From Streptomyces aurantiacus (GTDB taxonomy: Bacteria > Actinomycetota > Actinomycetes > Streptomycetales > Streptomycetaceae): a stretch of 64,000 bases of DNA. This document shows, in pieces, positions 1 to 11,101 of this stretch. The DNA is taken from NCBI RefSeq assembly GCF_027107535.1, contig NZ_CP114283.1, forward strand, positions 682,001-746,000, in the 5' to 3' direction. The notes beneath the pieces are model-generated. The model saw only the letters and a program-made list of their open reading frames with translations. It did no database searches and had not been told where the DNA came from. The position numbers and the translations under genes are program-made. Position 1 is the stretch's first letter. Each line of letters opens with the position of its first letter.

Positions 1-1214
1 AGCGCATCGTCGTCAACATGGGCCCCCAGCACCCGTCCACGCACGGCGTGCTCCGGCTCATCCTCGAGATCGACGGCGAGACGGTCACCGAGGCCCGCTG
101 CGGCATCGGCTACCTGCACACCGGCATCGAGAAGAACCTCGAGTTCCGTACGTGGACACAGGGCACCACCTTCGTGACGCGCATGGACTACCTGACGTCC
201 TTCTTCAACGAGACCGCGTACTGCCTGGCCGTCGAGAAGCTCCTCGGCATCGAGGACCAGGTCCCGGACCGCGCGACGATCATCCGGGTGCTCCTGATGG
301 AGCTGAACCGGCTCTCCTCGCACCTGGTGTGCATCGCCACCGGCGGCATGGAGCTCGGCGCCACCACGATCATGATCTACGGCTTCCGTGATCGTGAACT
401 GATTCTCGACATCTACGAGCTGATCACCGGCCTGCGCATGAACCACGCGTTCATCCGGCCCGGCGGCCTCGCCCAGGACCTGCCCCCGGGCGCGGTGGAC
501 CAGATCCGCGAGTTCGTGAAGAAGATGCAGAAGAACCTTCCCGAGTACGACAAGCTCGCCACCGGGAACCCCATCTTCAAGGCCCGTATGCAGGACATCG
601 GCCACCTCGACCTGGCCGGCTGCATGGCCCTGGGTGCCACGGGTCCGATCCTGCGGTCCGCGGGCCTCCCGCACGACCTGCGCAAGGCGCAGCCGTACTG
701 CGGCTACGAGACGTACGACTTCGACGTCCCGACCACCGACACCTGCGACGCGTACGGGCGCTTCCTCATCCGGCTGGAGGAGATGCGCCAGTCGCTGGCG
801 ATCGTCGAGCAGTGCCTGGACCGGTTGCAGCCCGGTCCGGTCATGGTCACCGACAAGAAGATCGCCTGGCCCGCCCAGCTCGCGCTCGGCCCCGACGGCC
901 TCGGCAACTCGCTCGACCACATCAAGAAGATCATGGGCACCTCCATGGAGGCCCTGATCCACCACTTCAAGCTGGTGACCGAGGGCTTCCGCGTACCGCC
1001 GGGACAGGCGTACGCGGCCGTCGAGTCACCCAAGGGGGAACTCGGGGTGCACGCCGTGTCCGACGGAGGCACCCGCCCCTACCGGGTCCACTACCGGGAC
1101 CCGTCCTTCACCAATCTGCAGGCCATGGCGGCGATGTGCGAGGGCGGCCAGGTCGCCGACGTCATCGTCGCCGTCGCGTCCATCGACCCCGTGATGGGAG
1201 GCGTCGACCGGTGA
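1..1214 (+). CDS. nuoD: NADH-quinone oxidoreductase subunit D, 5' truncated by window edge
   Basis: This is the 49-kDa-type subunit of the peripheral arm of complex I, which forms the quinone site together with NuoB. The frame is open from the first bases of the window, and the family motif [10 protein letters not shown] begins at position 18, so the ATG there is internal and the true start lies upstream. The family signatures [30 protein letters not shown] and the terminal DPVMGGVDR are present, so the C-terminus is intact. The stop overlaps the nuoE GTG by four bases, showing translational coupling. It is the first visible gene of a D-E-F-G-H-I-J-K-L-M-N series, so nuoA-C should lie just outside the window. 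This is the only nuoD in the window, which matters because the second nuo operon lacks one. Confidence 0.97.
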   Translation, partial: RIVVNMGPQHPSTHGVLRLILEIDGETVTEARCGIGYLHTGIEKNLEFRTWTQGTTFVTRMDYLTSFFNETAYCLAVEKLLGIEDQVPDRATIIRVLLMELNRLSSHLVCIATGGMELGATTIMIYGFRDRELILDIYELITGLRMNHAFIRPGGLAQDLPPGAVDQIREFVKKMQKNLPEYDKLATGNPIFKARMQDIGHLDLAGCMALGATGPILRSAGLPHDLRKAQPYCGYETYDFDVPTTDTCDAYGRFLIRLEEMRQSLAIVEQCLDRLQPGPVMVTDKKIAWPAQLALGPDGLGNSLDHIKKIMGTSMEALIHHFKLVTEGFRVPPGQAYAAVESPKGELGVHAVSDGGTRPYRVHYRDPSFTNLQAMAAMCEGGQVADVIVAVASIDPVMGGVDR

Positions 1215-2089
1215 CCACCACTCCTTCCGAGCAGGGCGTACAGCCGCAGGGCGTCAGCCTGGGCATGCCCCAACTGCCCCCGCCCGCGTACCCGGACGAC
1301 GTCCGGGCCCGGCTCGAGGCGGACGCGCGCGAGGTCATCGCCCGCTACCCGGACTCCCGGTCCGCCCTCCTTCCGCTGCTGCATCTCGTGCAGTCGGAGG
1401 AGGGCCATGTCACGCGCACCGGACAGCGGTTCTGCGCGGAGATGCTCGGCCTCACCACGGCCGAGGTGACCGCGGTCGCGACCTTCTACTCCATGTACCG
1501 CCGCAAGCCGAGCGGTGACTACCAGGTGGGCGTGTGCACCAACACGCTGTGCGCGGTCATGGGCGGCGACGCGATCTTCGAGGCACTCCAGGACCACCTC
1601 GGTGTCGGCAACGGCGAGACCACCGGCGACGGCTTGGTCACCCTGGAGCACATCGAGTGCAACGCGGCCTGCGACTTCGCGCCGGTCGTGATGGTCAACT
1701 GGGAGTTCTTCGACAACCAGACCGTGGCGAGCGCGAAGAGCCTCGTCGACGACCTGCGCGCGGGAACACAGGTCGAGCCGACGCGCGGTGCCCCCCTGTG
1801 CTCCTTCAAGGACACCGCCCGCATCCTGGCGGGCTTCCCCGACGAGCGGGCCGGCGCGGTCGAGGCGAGCGGCGGCGCGGGCCCCGCCTCGCTGATCGGC
1901 CTCCGGCTGGCCAAGGGGGAGACGGGCTCCGCCCGCGTCGTGCACCCGCGAGGGTCCGGAACTCCCCAGGACGAAGCGCCGCACGCCCCGTCCCCGGCCG
2001 AGCACCTCAGTTCGCACGACGCGCCGCAGGACACGGCGGCCTCCGACCCGGCCAACCCGGCCGGGCCCGCTGCCGAGGAGGGGGAGTGA
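1211..2089 (+). CDS. nuoE: NADH-quinone oxidoreductase subunit E (2Fe-2S)
   Basis: A 292-residue thioredoxin-fold [2Fe-2S] subunit that docks on NuoF in the NADH-oxidising module. The ligand pairs are visible as CTNTLC and, about 38 residues later, CNAAC. A conserved helical segment with [12 protein letters not shown] precedes them. The GTG at 1211 is chosen because it overlaps the nuoD stop as GTGA and directly precedes the conserved region. The protein is longer than typical NuoE (about 160-240 residues): after roughly residue 200 it continues with a Ser/Pro/Ala/Glu-rich tail of low complexity that has no recognisable domain. The stop overlaps the nuoF ATG. Confidence 0.96.
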   Translation: MTTTPSEQGVQPQGVSLGMPQLPPPAYPDDVRARLEADAREVIARYPDSRSALLPLLHLVQSEEGHVTRTGQRFCAEMLGLTTAEVTAVATFYSMYRRKPSGDYQVGVCTNTLCAVMGGDAIFEALQDHLGVGNGETTGDGLVTLEHIECNAACDFAPVVMVNWEFFDNQTVASAKSLVDDLRAGTQVEPTRGAPLCSFKDTARILAGFPDERAGAVEASGGAGPASLIGLRLAKGETGSARVVHPRGSGTPQDEAPHAPSPAEHLSSHDAPQDTAASDPANPAGPAAEEGE

Positions 2090-3471
2090 TGACCTTGTCC
2101 ACTCAATACGGGGGCACCTCCCGGCCGGAGACCGGCGGTGAGAGCAGCCCCGAGAAGCTGCTCTCGCCGGTGCTGTCGGCCTTCTGGGACGAGGACAGGT
2201 CCTGGTCGCTGGACGTGTACCGCAGGCACGACGGGTACGAGGGCCTGCGCAAGGCGCTCGCCATGTCACCGGACGACCTCATCGCGTACGTGAAGGACTC
2301 CGGTCTGCGCGGGCGCGGCGGCGCGGGATTCCCCACCGGAATGAAATGGCAGTTCATTCCGCAGGGTGACGGAAAGCCTCACTATCTAGTTGTCAACGCC
2401 GACGAATCGGAACCGGGGACCTGTAAGGACATCCCGCTCCTCTTCGCGAACCCGCACAGCCTCATCGAGGGCATTGTGATCGCCTGTTATGCGATCCGGT
2501 CGTCGCATGCCTTCATCTATCTGCGGGGTGAAGTCGTCCCCGTGCTGCGTCGCCTGCACGAGGCCGTCCGCGAGGCCTACGCGGCGGGCTTCCTGGGCGA
2601 GAACATCCTGGGCAGCGGACTCGATCTCCAGCTCACCGTGCACGCGGGCGCGGGCGCGTACATCTGCGGTGAGGAGACCGCGCTGCTCGACTCGCTCGAA
2701 GGCCGCCGTGGACAACCGCGACTTCGTCCCCCTTTCCCTGCGGTCGCGGGTCTTTATGCCTGTCCGACTGTTGTGAACAACGTCGAGTCGATCGCGTCGG
2801 TTCCCGCGATTCTCCACAAGGGCAAAGAATGGTTCCGCTCGATGGGAAGCGAGAAGTCCCCGGGCTTCACGCTCTACTCGCTCAGCGGCCATGTCACCAG
2901 CCCCGGCCAGTACGAGGCTCCGCTCGGCATCACCCTCCGTCAGCTCCTCGACATGAGCGGCGGCATCCGGGCCGGACACCGCCTCAAGTTCTGGACGCCG
3001 GGCGGCTCCTCGACCCCGATGTTCACCGACGAGCACCTCGACGTCCCTCTTGACTACGAAGGAGTGGGCGCCGCGGGTTCCATGCTCGGCACGAAAGCAC
3101 TCCAGTGCTTCGACGAGACGACCTGCGTCGTCCGGGCCGTCACACGCTGGACCGAGTTCTACGCCCACGAGTCCTGCGGCAAGTGCACGCCCTGCCGCGA
3201 GGGCACGTACTGGCTCGTCCAGCTGCTGCGCGACATCGAGGCGGGCAAGGGCGTCATGTCCGACCTCGACAAGCTGAACGACATCGCCGACAACATCAAC
3301 GGCAAGTCCTTCTGCGCTCTCGGCGACGGCGCCGCCTCGCCGATCTTCTCCTCCCTCAAGTACTTCCGCGAGGAGTACGAGGAGCACATCACGGGACGCG
3401 GCTGCCCCTTCGACCCCGCCAAGTCGACGGCCTGGGCCGACAAGGACAAGCACACGGAGGTGAACGCATGA
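2089..3471 (+). CDS. nuoF: NADH-quinone oxidoreductase subunit F (NADH/FMN binding)
   Basis: A 460-residue catalytic subunit that binds NADH, FMN and one [4Fe-4S] cluster (N3). Visible motifs are the nucleotide loop [10 protein letters not shown] at residues 75-84, [12 protein letters not shown] near 102-113, [19 protein letters not shown] near 186-204, and the cluster motif [11 protein letters not shown] with Cys362, Cys365 and Cys368 and a fourth Cys in KSFCALGDG. The start overlaps the nuoE stop (ATGA). A GTG three bases earlier is in frame and cannot be excluded. The gene ends in a four-base overlap with nuoG. All residues needed for NADH oxidation appear intact, so this operon encodes a normal NADH-using complex I. 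Confidence 0.97.
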   Translation: MTLSTQYGGTSRPETGGESSPEKLLSPVLSAFWDEDRSWSLDVYRRHDGYEGLRKALAMSPDDLIAYVKDSGLRGRGGAGFPTGMKWQFIPQGDGKPHYLVVNADESEPGTCKDIPLLFANPHSLIEGIVIACYAIRSSHAFIYLRGEVVPVLRRLHEAVREAYAAGFLGENILGSGLDLQLTVHAGAGAYICGEETALLDSLEGRRGQPRLRPPFPAVAGLYACPTVVNNVESIASVPAILHKGKEWFRSMGSEKSPGFTLYSLSGHVTSPGQYEAPLGITLRQLLDMSGGIRAGHRLKFWTPGGSSTPMFTDEHLDVPLDYEGVGAAGSMLGTKALQCFDETTCVVRAVTRWTEFYAHESCGKCTPCREGTYWLVQLLRDIEAGKGVMSDLDKLNDIADNINGKSFCALGDGAASPIFSSLKYFREEYEEHITGRGCPFDPAKSTAWADKDKHTEVNA

Positions 3472-5972
3472 CCGTGACCACAAGCGCTCCCTCCGGAGGC
3501 GGGGAGGCGGCGGTCCCGCCGGAGGATCTCGTCTCGCTGACCGTCGACGGCATCGAGATCAGCGTGCCCAAGGGCACCCTGGTCATCCGCGCCGCCGAGC
3601 AGCTCGGCATCGAGATCCCCCGCTTCTGCGACCACCCCCTCCTCGACCCGGCCGGTGCCTGCCGCCAGTGCATCGTCGAGGTCGAGGGCCAGCGCAAGCC
3701 CATGGCGTCCTGCACGATCACCTGTACGGACGGGATGGTCGTCAAGACCCACCTCACCTCTCCTGTCGCCGAGAAGGCCCAGAAGGGTGTGATGGAGCTC
3801 CTGCTCATCAACCACCCGCTGGACTGCCCGGTCTGCGACAAGGGCGGCGAGTGCCCCCTGCAGAACCAGGCCATGTCGCACGGCCACTCCGAGTCCCGCT
3901 TCGAGGGCAGGAAGCGCACCTACGAGAAGCCGGTACCGATCTCCACCCAGGTGCTGCTCGACCGTGAGCGGTGCGTGCTGTGCGCCCGCTGCACCCGGTT
4001 CTCCAACCAGGTCGCGGGCGACCCGATGATCGAGCTGATCGAGCGCGGTGCGCTCCAGCAGGTCGGCACCGGCGAGGGCGACCCCTTCGAGTCGTACTTC
4101 TCCGGGAACACCATCCAGATCTGCCCGGTCGGCGCGCTCACCTCTGCGGCGTACCGATTCCGCTCCCGGCCCTTCGACCTCGTCTCGTCGCCCTCGGTGT
4201 GCGAACACTGCTCCGGCGGCTGCGCGACCCGCACCGACCACCGCCGCGGCAAGGTCATGCGGCGCCTCGCGGCCAACGACCCCGAGGTCAACGAGGAGTG
4301 GATGTGCGACAAGGGACGGTTCGGCTTCCGGTACGCGCAGCAGCGTGACCGGCTGACGACGCCCCTGGTCCGCGGCGAGTCCGGGGCCCTGGAGCCCGCC
4401 TCGTGGCCCGAGGCACTGGAAGCGGCCGCGCAGGGACTCCTGGCCGCCCGCTCCCGGGCCGCTGTCCTCACCGGCGGCCGCCTGACCGTCGAGGACTCCT
4501 ACGCGTACAGCAAGTTCGCGCGCGTGGCCCTCGACACGAACGACATCGACTTCCGCGCGCGCGTGCACAGCGGCGAGGAGGCCGACTTCCTGGCCGCCCG
4601 CGTCGCCGGACGCGGCCGGGACCTCGACGGTACGGGCGTCACGTACACCGCCCTGGAGAAGGCCCCCGCGGTCCTGCTCGCCGGATTCGAGTCCGAGGAG
4701 GAGGCGCCCGGCGTCTTCCTGAGGCTCCGCAAGGCGTGGCGCGGACACGGACAGCGAACCTTCGCGCTGGCCACGCACACGACCCCTGGCCTGGAGAAGG
4801 CGGGCGGCACGCTGCTGTCGGCCGCACCCGGCACCGAACCCGAGTGGCTGGACGCGCTCGCCTCCGGAGCCGGGCTGGAGGGCGAGGGCGCGAAGGCCGC
4901 CGAGGCTCTGCGCACCGAAGGCGCCGTCATCGTCGTCGGTGAGCGGCTGGCCTCCGTGGCCGGCGGGCTCACCGCCGCCGTACGGGCCGCCTCCGCGACC
5001 GGCGCCCGACTGGTGTGGATCCCGCGCCGGGCCGGTGAGCGCGGCGCCATCGAGGCGGGGGCGATGCCCTCGCTGCTGCCCGGCGGACGCCCTGCCACCG
5101 ACCCGCGCGCGCGGGACGAGGTCATCCAGGCCTGGAAGATCGCCGCACTCCCGCACCGTCACGGACGGGACACCGGACAGATCGTCGAGGCAGCCGCCGC
5201 CGGTGAACTCTCCGCGCTCGTCGTGGCGGGCGTCGAGGTCGCCGACCTTCCCGACCCGCTGCGCGCGCGTGAGGCACTCTCCGCGGTGGGCTTCCTGGTG
5301 TCGCTGGAGCTGCGTCCCAGCGAGGTCACCGAGCACGCGGACGTCGTGTTCCCGGTCGCCGCGGTCGCCGAGAAGGCCGGCACCTTCCTCAACTGGGAAG
5401 GCCGGGCGCGTCTCTTCAAAGCCGCCCTCAAGCCCGACCAGATGACCCGCCGGGTGGCGCCCACCGACGCGCGTGTCCTGCAGATGCTGGCCGACGCCAT
5501 GGACGTACACCTGGGACTGCCCGACCTGCGCACCGCGCGCGCGGAGCTGGACCGGCTCGGCGCATGGGACGGGCCGCGGGCCACCGAACCCGGCGAGGCC
5601 GCGGCCGTGCTGCCGCGTCCCGCCGCCGGGGAGGCCGTCCTCGCCGGACACCGGCTGCTGCTCGACCAGGGCCGCCTCCAGGAGGGCGACGAGGCACTCG
5701 CCGGGACCCGGCACGCCGCACACGCGCGCGTGTCGGCCGCCACGGCCGCCGAGGCAGGCGTCAAGGACGGCGACACGCTGGCCGTGACAGGACCCGCCGG
5801 GGTGGTCGAACTGCCGCTGCGGATCACGGAGATGCCGGACCGCGTGGTCTGGCTCCCGCTGAACTCCGCCGGGGGAGGCGTCGCCTCGGACACGGGCGCG
5901 CTGCCCGGCGCACTCGTCCGCATCGGACCGGCGACGCTCGCCACCGAGGCCCCCAAGGAGGTGGAGGCATGA
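3468..5972 (+). CDS. nuoG: NADH-quinone oxidoreductase subunit G
   Basis: An 834-residue iron-sulfur subunit of the N-module. An N-terminal [2Fe-2S] ferredoxin domain has Cys54, Cys65, Cys68 and Cys82. A His/Cys-ligated cluster region follows ([17 protein letters not shown]), then a [4Fe-4S] region ([11 protein letters not shown] with a later CPVGAL). A further Cys set, CEHCSGGC plus a Cys about 30 residues on, matches the extra N7 cluster found in some bacterial NuoG proteins. The C-terminal two thirds is the molybdopterin-oxidoreductase-like domain, with weaker conservation, as is usual. Start ATG 3468 overlaps the nuoF stop; the stop overlaps the nuoH ATG. Confidence 0.96.
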   Translation: MTVTTSAPSGGGEAAVPPEDLVSLTVDGIEISVPKGTLVIRAAEQLGIEIPRFCDHPLLDPAGACRQCIVEVEGQRKPMASCTITCTDGMVVKTHLTSPVAEKAQKGVMELLLINHPLDCPVCDKGGECPLQNQAMSHGHSESRFEGRKRTYEKPVPISTQVLLDRERCVLCARCTRFSNQVAGDPMIELIERGALQQVGTGEGDPFESYFSGNTIQICPVGALTSAAYRFRSRPFDLVSSPSVCEHCSGGCATRTDHRRGKVMRRLAANDPEVNEEWMCDKGRFGFRYAQQRDRLTTPLVRGESGALEPASWPEALEAAAQGLLAARSRAAVLTGGRLTVEDSYAYSKFARVALDTNDIDFRARVHSGEEADFLAARVAGRGRDLDGTGVTYTALEKAPAVLLAGFESEEEAPGVFLRLRKAWRGHGQRTFALATHTTPGLEKAGGTLLSAAPGTEPEWLDALASGAGLEGEGAKAAEALRTEGAVIVVGERLASVAGGLTAAVRAASATGARLVWIPRRAGERGAIEAGAMPSLLPGGRPATDPRARDEVIQAWKIAALPHRHGRDTGQIVEAAAAGELSALVVAGVEVADLPDPLRAREALSAVGFLVSLELRPSEVTEHADVVFPVAAVAEKAGTFLNWEGRARLFKAALKPDQMTRRVAPTDARVLQMLADAMDVHLGLPDLRTARAELDRLGAWDGPRATEPGEAAAVLPRPAAGEAVLAGHRLLLDQGRLQEGDEALAGTRHAAHARVSAATAAEAGVKDGDTLAVTGPAGVVELPLRITEMPDRVVWLPLNSAGGGVASDTGALPGALVRIGPATLATEAPKEVEA

Positions 5973-7357
5973 CCGGAAACCTCGCCGCGCCGGTGTACCT
6001 GGCCGCGGAGGACCTCTCCATGTTCGGCCGTGACCCCTGGTGGCTGGTCGTCATCAAGGCGGTCTTCTGCTTCGCCTTCCTGATGATCACCGTGCTCTTC
6101 TCCATCGTGTGGGAGCGCAAGGTCGTCGCCTGGATGCAGCTGCGCATCGGCCCCAACCGGCACGGCCCCTGGGGCATGCTCCAGTCGCTCGCCGACGGCG
6201 TGAAGCTGATGCTCAAGGAAGACCTGATCGTCAAGCGCGCGGACAAGGTGGTCTACGTCCTCGCGCCGATCGTGGCGGCCATCCCGGCCTTCATGGCGAT
6301 CGCCGTGATCCCCTTCGGACCGGCCGGCAACGAGATCTCGATCCTCGGCCACCGCACGACGATGCAGCTCACCGACCTGCCGATCGCGATGCTCTACATC
6401 CTCGCGGTCGCCTCGGTGGGCATCTACGGCATCGTCCTCGCGGGCTGGTCGTCCGGGTCGACGTATCCGCTGCTCGGCGGTCTGCGTTCGTGTGCGCAGA
6501 TGATCTCGTACGAGATCGCCATGGGCGCCGCGTTCGCGTCGGTGTTCCTGTACTCCGGTTCGATGTCGACCTCGGAGATCGTCGCCCAGCAGCAGGACCG
6601 CTGGTACATCCTGCTGCTGCCGGTGTCGTTCCTGATCTACGTCGTGACGATGATCGGTGAGACCAACCGGGCCCCGTTCGACATGCCGGAGTCCGAGGGC
6701 GACCTGGTCGGCGGCTTCAACACCGAGTACTCGTCCATCAAGTTCGCGCTGTTCATGCTCGCCGAGTACGTGAACATGGTGACCGTCTCGGCGGTCTCCG
6801 TGACGCTCTTCCTGGGCGGCTGGCGGGCCCCGTGGCCGATCAGCACCTTCTGGGAGGGCGCGAACCACGGCTGGTGGCCGATGCTCTGGTTCGTCATCAA
6901 GGTCCAGCTGCTGTTGTTCTTCTTCATCTGGCTGCGCGGCACGCTGCCGCGTGTCCGTTACGACCAGCTGATGAAGCTCGGCTGGAAGGTCCTGATCCCG
7001 GTCTCGGTGGTCTGGCTGATGCTCGTCGCGACCGTACGGACGCTTCGCAACGAGAACTACGACTTCGCCGACATCGCCCTGTACGTGGCCGGCGCCGTCC
7101 TCGTCCTGTTGTTGCTCTCCTTCGTCGCCGACATGTACCGCGACCGCAAGGGCGCCAAGGAGGCGCCGGAGGAACCCGTCGCCTTCGACCCCATGGCGGG
7201 CGGGTTCCCCGTGCCGCCACTGCCGGGACAGGAGCTGCCGCCGGTACCCCGGCGCCGCCCGCGCCGGGAGCGGGAGTTGATTGTCAGTGGCGGACCCGAT
7301 ACTGCCAGTGACGGACCCGATGGACCTCGTGACGGAAAGGAGGCGTCCGATGGCTGA
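5969..7357 (+). CDS. nuoH: NADH-quinone oxidoreductase subunit H
   Basis: A 462-residue membrane subunit (ND1 family) that joins the membrane arm to the peripheral arm and forms the entrance of the quinone chamber. About eight hydrophobic segments are visible. Family motifs are [20 protein letters not shown], with the following [13 protein letters not shown], and the acidic loop [21 protein letters not shown] polar Pro/Arg-rich tail of about 90 residues follows the last membrane segment and is absent from shorter homologues. ATG 5969 overlaps the nuoG stop. The last eight bases overlap the nuoI start, and the Shine-Dalgarno sequence of nuoI lies inside this gene. Confidence 0.96.
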   Translation: MTGNLAAPVYLAAEDLSMFGRDPWWLVVIKAVFCFAFLMITVLFSIVWERKVVAWMQLRIGPNRHGPWGMLQSLADGVKLMLKEDLIVKRADKVVYVLAPIVAAIPAFMAIAVIPFGPAGNEISILGHRTTMQLTDLPIAMLYILAVASVGIYGIVLAGWSSGSTYPLLGGLRSCAQMISYEIAMGAAFASVFLYSGSMSTSEIVAQQQDRWYILLLPVSFLIYVVTMIGETNRAPFDMPESEGDLVGGFNTEYSSIKFALFMLAEYVNMVTVSAVSVTLFLGGWRAPWPISTFWEGANHGWWPMLWFVIKVQLLLFFFIWLRGTLPRVRYDQLMKLGWKVLIPVSVVWLMLVATVRTLRNENYDFADIALYVAGAVLVLLLLSFVADMYRDRKGAKEAPEEPVAFDPMAGGFPVPPLPGQELPPVPRRRPRRERELIVSGGPDTASDGPDGPRDGKEASDG

Positions 7358-7991
7358 TGAGCAGAAGGAGACCAAACCCGGTTTCCAGAACCCCGTCGCA
7401 GGCTTCGGCGTGACCTTCAAGGCCATGTTCAAGAAGCGGCTGACCGAGCAGTATCCGGAGCAGCAGAAGACCACAGCCCCGCGCTTCCACGGCCGGCACC
7501 AGCTCAACCGCCATCCGGACGGCCTGGAGAAGTGCATCGGCTGCGAGCTGTGCGCCTGGGCCTGCCCCGCGGACGCCATCTACGTGGAGGGCGCGGAGAA
7601 CACCGAGGAGGAGCGCTACTCCCCGGGCGAGCGGTACGGGCGGGTCTACCAGATCAACTACGCCCGCTGCATCCTGTGCGGCCTGTGCATCGAGGCGTGC
7701 CCCACGCGCGCGCTCACGATGACCAACGAGTTCGAGCTGGCCGACAGCAGCCGCGCCAACCTCATCTACACCAAGGAGCAGCTGCTCGCCGGCCTGGAGG
7801 AGGGCATGGTCGAGTCTCCGCACTCGATCTTCCCGGGCATGGACGAGCAGGACTACTACCGGGGGCTGGTCACCGAGGCCGCGCCGGGCACGGAACCGCA
7901 GGTCGCCCACTCCAAGAGCGAGGTCCCGCAGGACGGCTCCTCGACCTTCGGCGAGGACGAGCCCGCGTCGGGGCAGGTGATCGGCCGATGA
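7350..7991 (+). CDS. nuoI: NADH-quinone oxidoreductase subunit I (2 x 4Fe-4S)
   Basis: A 213-residue ferredoxin-like subunit that carries clusters N6a and N6b between NuoG and NuoB. Two CxxCxxCxxxCP motifs are present: [18 protein letters not shown] and [18 protein letters not shown]. The in-frame TTG at 7281 would add 23 residues. ATG 7350 is preferred because GGAAAGGAGG lies seven bases upstream and the protein then begins close to the conserved amphipathic helix. The gene overlaps nuoH by eight bases and nuoJ by four. The tail after the second cluster is acidic and of low conservation. Confidence 0.96.
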   Translation: MADEQKETKPGFQNPVAGFGVTFKAMFKKRLTEQYPEQQKTTAPRFHGRHQLNRHPDGLEKCIGCELCAWACPADAIYVEGAENTEEERYSPGERYGRVYQINYARCILCGLCIEACPTRALTMTNEFELADSSRANLIYTKEQLLAGLEEGMVESPHSIFPGMDEQDYYRGLVTEAAPGTEPQVAHSKSEVPQDGSSTFGEDEPASGQVIGR

Positions 7992-8830
7992 GCGCGCACC
8001 TCGCCGCCCACTCCAGCTCGCTGGCGGCCTATTCGACCTCCACCGGTGAGGCCGTCCAGTTCTGGGTTCTCGGTACCGTCGCCGTGATCGGCGCCCTGTG
8101 CACCGTCTTCATGAAGAAGGCCGTGCACAGCGCGCTCTGCCTCGCCGGAACCATGATCGTCCTGGCGGTGTTCTACCTCGCCAACGGCGCGTACTTCCTG
8201 GGCATCGTGCAGGTCGTCGTCTACACCGGCGCGATCATGATGCTGTTCCTCTTCGTGGTCATGCTCGTCGGTGTCACCGCGGCGGACTCCCTGAAGGAGA
8301 CCATCAAGGGCCAGCGCTGGCTGGCCCTCGTGTGCGGCCTCGGCTTCGGCATCCTGCTGTGCGCGGGCATCGGAAACGCGTCGCTGAAGGAGTTCAACGG
8401 CCTGGCCCAGGCCAACTCCGCCGGCAACGTGGAAGGGCTCGCCACCCTCATCTTCACGAAGTACGTCTTCGCCTTCGAGATCACCGGCGCCCTGCTCATC
8501 ACGGCCGCCGTCGGCGCCATGGTGCTCACCCACCGCGAGCGCACCGAGCGGGCGAAGACCCAGCGCGAGCTGGCCGGGGAACGCGTACGCGCGAACAAGC
8601 AGCTGCCGCCGCTGCCCGCCCCCGGCGTCTACGCCCGGCACAACGCGGTGGACATCGCCGGTCTCCTCCCGGACGGCACCCCGTCCGAGCTCACCGTCAT
8701 CAAGACGCTGCGTGACCGCGGCCAGATCCGCGACGTGTCGAACGAGGCGATCAACGACCTCAAGGCCCTGGAGCAGCGCTCCGAGGAGCGGCTCGGCCGC
8801 GAGGACCGTGAAGAGGAGGCCGCGAAGTGA
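7988..8830 (+). CDS. nuoJ: NADH-quinone oxidoreductase subunit J
   Basis: A 280-residue membrane subunit (ND6 family) with five hydrophobic segments. The conserved third-helix motif is seen as [20 protein letters not shown], followed by [11 protein letters not shown]. In known complex I structures this helix changes shape during turnover. The C-terminal 100 residues, after HRERTER, are charged and probably cytoplasmic, an extension common in actinobacterial NuoJ. ATG 7988 overlaps the nuoI stop by four bases and the stop overlaps the nuoK GTG. Confidence 0.95.
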   Translation: MSAHLAAHSSSLAAYSTSTGEAVQFWVLGTVAVIGALCTVFMKKAVHSALCLAGTMIVLAVFYLANGAYFLGIVQVVVYTGAIMMLFLFVVMLVGVTAADSLKETIKGQRWLALVCGLGFGILLCAGIGNASLKEFNGLAQANSAGNVEGLATLIFTKYVFAFEITGALLITAAVGAMVLTHRERTERAKTQRELAGERVRANKQLPPLPAPGVYARHNAVDIAGLLPDGTPSELTVIKTLRDRGQIRDVSNEAINDLKALEQRSEERLGREDREEEAAK

Positions 8831-9126
8831 ACCCCGTCAACTACCTCTACCTCGCCGCCCTGTTGTTCACGATCGGCGCCACAGGCGTCCTGATCAGGCG
8901 TAACGCGATCGTGGTGTTCATGTGCGTCGAGCTCATGCTCAACGCGTGCAACCTCGCGTTCGTCGCCTTCTCCCGGATGCACGGCAATCTCGACGGCCAG
9001 ATCATCGCCTTCTTCACGATGGTTGTCGCCGCCGCGGAGGTCGTGGTCGGGCTCGCGATCATCGTGTCGCTGTTCCGTTCCCGCCACTCGGCCTCGGTCG
9101 ACGACGCCAGCCTGATGAAGCTGTAA
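8827..9126 (+). CDS. nuoK: NADH-quinone oxidoreductase subunit K
   Basis: A 99-residue, three-helix membrane subunit (ND4L family) of normal length. The conserved glutamates used in proton transfer are visible in [13 protein letters not shown] (second helix) and [11 protein letters not shown] (third helix). GTG 8827 overlaps the nuoJ stop as GTGA. A 14-base gap containing AGGGG separates it from nuoL, one of the few real gaps in this operon. Confidence 0.96.
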   Translation: MNPVNYLYLAALLFTIGATGVLIRRNAIVVFMCVELMLNACNLAFVAFSRMHGNLDGQIIAFFTMVVAAAEVVVGLAIIVSLFRSRHSASVDDASLMKL

Positions 9127-9140
9127 GGGGTCGCTGAACC

Positions 9141-11096
9141 GTGAGTAACGCTGAGAACCTCATTGCGCTGCTTGTCGCGGCGCCTCTGCTCGGAGCGGCC
9201 GTACTGCTGTGCGGCGGCAGGCGGCTCGACGCCGTCGGCCACTGGATCGGCACGGTCCTCGCGTCCGCCTCCTTCGTGATCGGCGCGATCCTCTTCGCCG
9301 ACATGCTGGGCAAGGACGCCGAGCACCGGGCCATCGGCCAGCACCTGTTCAGCTGGATTCCCGTCGAGGGCTTCCAGGCCGACATCGCCTTCCAGCTCGA
9401 CCAGTTGTCGATGACCTTCGTGCTGCTGATCACGGGCGTCGGCTCGCTGATCCACGTGTACTCGATCGGGTACATGGAGCACGACGAGCGGCGCCGCCGC
9501 TTCTTCGGTTACCTGAACCTGTTCCTCGCGGCGATGCTGGTGCTCGTCCTCGCCGACAACTACCTGCTGCTGTACGTCGGCTGGGAGGGCGTGGGTCTCG
9601 CCTCGTACCTGCTCATCGGCTTCTGGCAGCACAAGCCCAGCGCCGCCACCGCCGCGAAGAAGGCCTTCCTGGTCAACCGCGTCGGCGACATGGGCCTGTC
9701 GATCGCCATCATGCTCATGTTCACCACCTTCGGGACCTTCGCCTTCGGGCCGGTCCTGGAGGCCACCGGTGAGACGAGCGAGGGCAAGCTCACCGCCATC
9801 GCGCTGATGCTGCTGCTCGCCGCCTGCGGCAAGTCCGCCCAGGTGCCGCTGCAGTCCTGGCTCGGGGACGCGATGGAGGGCCCGACCCCGGTCTCGGCCC
9901 TCATCCACGCCGCGACGATGGTGACGGCGGGCGTGTACCTGATCGTCCGCTCCGCCGACATCTTCAACGCCTCCCCGGACGCCCAGCTCGTCACCACCGT
10001 GGTCGGCGCGGTCACGCTCCTCTTCGGTGCGATCGTCGGTTGTGCCAAGGACGACATCAAGAAGGCGCTCGCCGGTTCGACCATGTCGCAGATCGGCTAC
10101 ATGGTCCTCGCCGCGGGCCTCGGCCCCATCGGCTACGTCTTCGCGATCATGCACCTGGTGACGCACGGCTTCTTCAAGGCCGGGCTCTTCCTCGGCGCCG
10201 GTTCGGTCATGCACGGCATGAACGACGAGGTCGACATGAGGAAGTACGGCGGCCTCAGGAAGTACATGCCGGTCACCTTCGTGACGTTCGGCCTCGGCTA
10301 CCTGGCCATCATCGGCTTCCCGGGTCTGTCCGGCTTCTTCTCCAAGGACAAGATCATCGAGGCGGCGTTCGCCAAGGGTGGCACCGAGGGCTGGATCCTC
10401 GGCGGCGTGGCCCTGCTGGGCGCGGCCATCACGGCGTTCTACATGACGCGCGTGATGCTGATGACGTTCTTCGGTGAGGAGCGTTGGAGGAACCGGCCGA
10501 CCGCCTCCCCGGCGGAGGCGGACGCGGAACCGGCCGCCGAGCACCACGGAGCACACGCCGAACCGCACCCGCACGAGTCCCCCCGGTCCATGACGATCCC
10601 CATGATCGTGCTGGCCTTCGGATCGGTCTTCGCGGGCGCCTTCTTCGGCATCGGCGACCGCTTCGTGCACTGGCTGGAGCCCGTCACCGACCACGCGCAC
10701 GGGCACCCGCCGATCGGCGCGACGACGGTCACGGCCTCCACGGTGGCCGTGATGGTCATCGGTGTCGGCCTCGCGTACCTCCAGTACGGGCGCCGTCCCG
10801 TTCCGGTCGTCGCCCCACGCGGCTCCCTGCTCACCCGGGCCGCCCGGCGCGACCTCCTCCAGGACGACTTCAACCACGTCGTCCTCGTGCGCGGTGGCGA
10901 GCACCTCACGCGCTCCCTGGTGTACGTCGACCACACCCTGGTCGACGGGGTCGTCAACGGCACGGCGGCCTCGATGGGCGGTCTGTCCGGACGGCTCCGA
11001 AAGCTGCAGAACGGCTACGCGCGCTCGTACGCCGTCTCGATGTTCGGCGGTGCGGCGATCCTCATCGCCGCGACCCTGCTGATGAGGGCGGTCTGA
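9141..11096 (+). CDS. nuoL: NADH-quinone oxidoreductase subunit L
   Basis: A 651-residue antiporter-like membrane subunit at the distal end of the membrane arm. About 14-16 membrane segments are visible, including the long lateral helix region toward the C-terminus. The key glutamate sits in [18 protein letters not shown] and the lysine-bearing segment in [20 protein letters not shown], followed by [20 protein letters not shown] His/Pro/Glu-rich loop (around residues 450-480) separates the last two conserved blocks. GTG 9141 is used, with GGGG upstream. Confidence 0.96.
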   Translation: MSNAENLIALLVAAPLLGAAVLLCGGRRLDAVGHWIGTVLASASFVIGAILFADMLGKDAEHRAIGQHLFSWIPVEGFQADIAFQLDQLSMTFVLLITGVGSLIHVYSIGYMEHDERRRRFFGYLNLFLAAMLVLVLADNYLLLYVGWEGVGLASYLLIGFWQHKPSAATAAKKAFLVNRVGDMGLSIAIMLMFTTFGTFAFGPVLEATGETSEGKLTAIALMLLLAACGKSAQVPLQSWLGDAMEGPTPVSALIHAATMVTAGVYLIVRSADIFNASPDAQLVTTVVGAVTLLFGAIVGCAKDDIKKALAGSTMSQIGYMVLAAGLGPIGYVFAIMHLVTHGFFKAGLFLGAGSVMHGMNDEVDMRKYGGLRKYMPVTFVTFGLGYLAIIGFPGLSGFFSKDKIIEAAFAKGGTEGWILGGVALLGAAITAFYMTRVMLMTFFGEERWRNRPTASPAEADAEPAAEHHGAHAEPHPHESPRSMTIPMIVLAFGSVFAGAFFGIGDRFVHWLEPVTDHAHGHPPIGATTVTASTVAVMVIGVGLAYLQYGRRPVPVVAPRGSLLTRAARRDLLQDDFNHVVLVRGGEHLTRSLVYVDHTLVDGVVNGTAASMGGLSGRLRKLQNGYARSYAVSMFGGAAILIAATLLMRAV

Positions 11097-11101
11097 TACC
11101 G

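Noticed and set aside
5159..7579. Long minus-strand open frame opposite nuoG/nuoH
   Set aside because: Antisense to well-conserved nuo genes and lacks any family motif.
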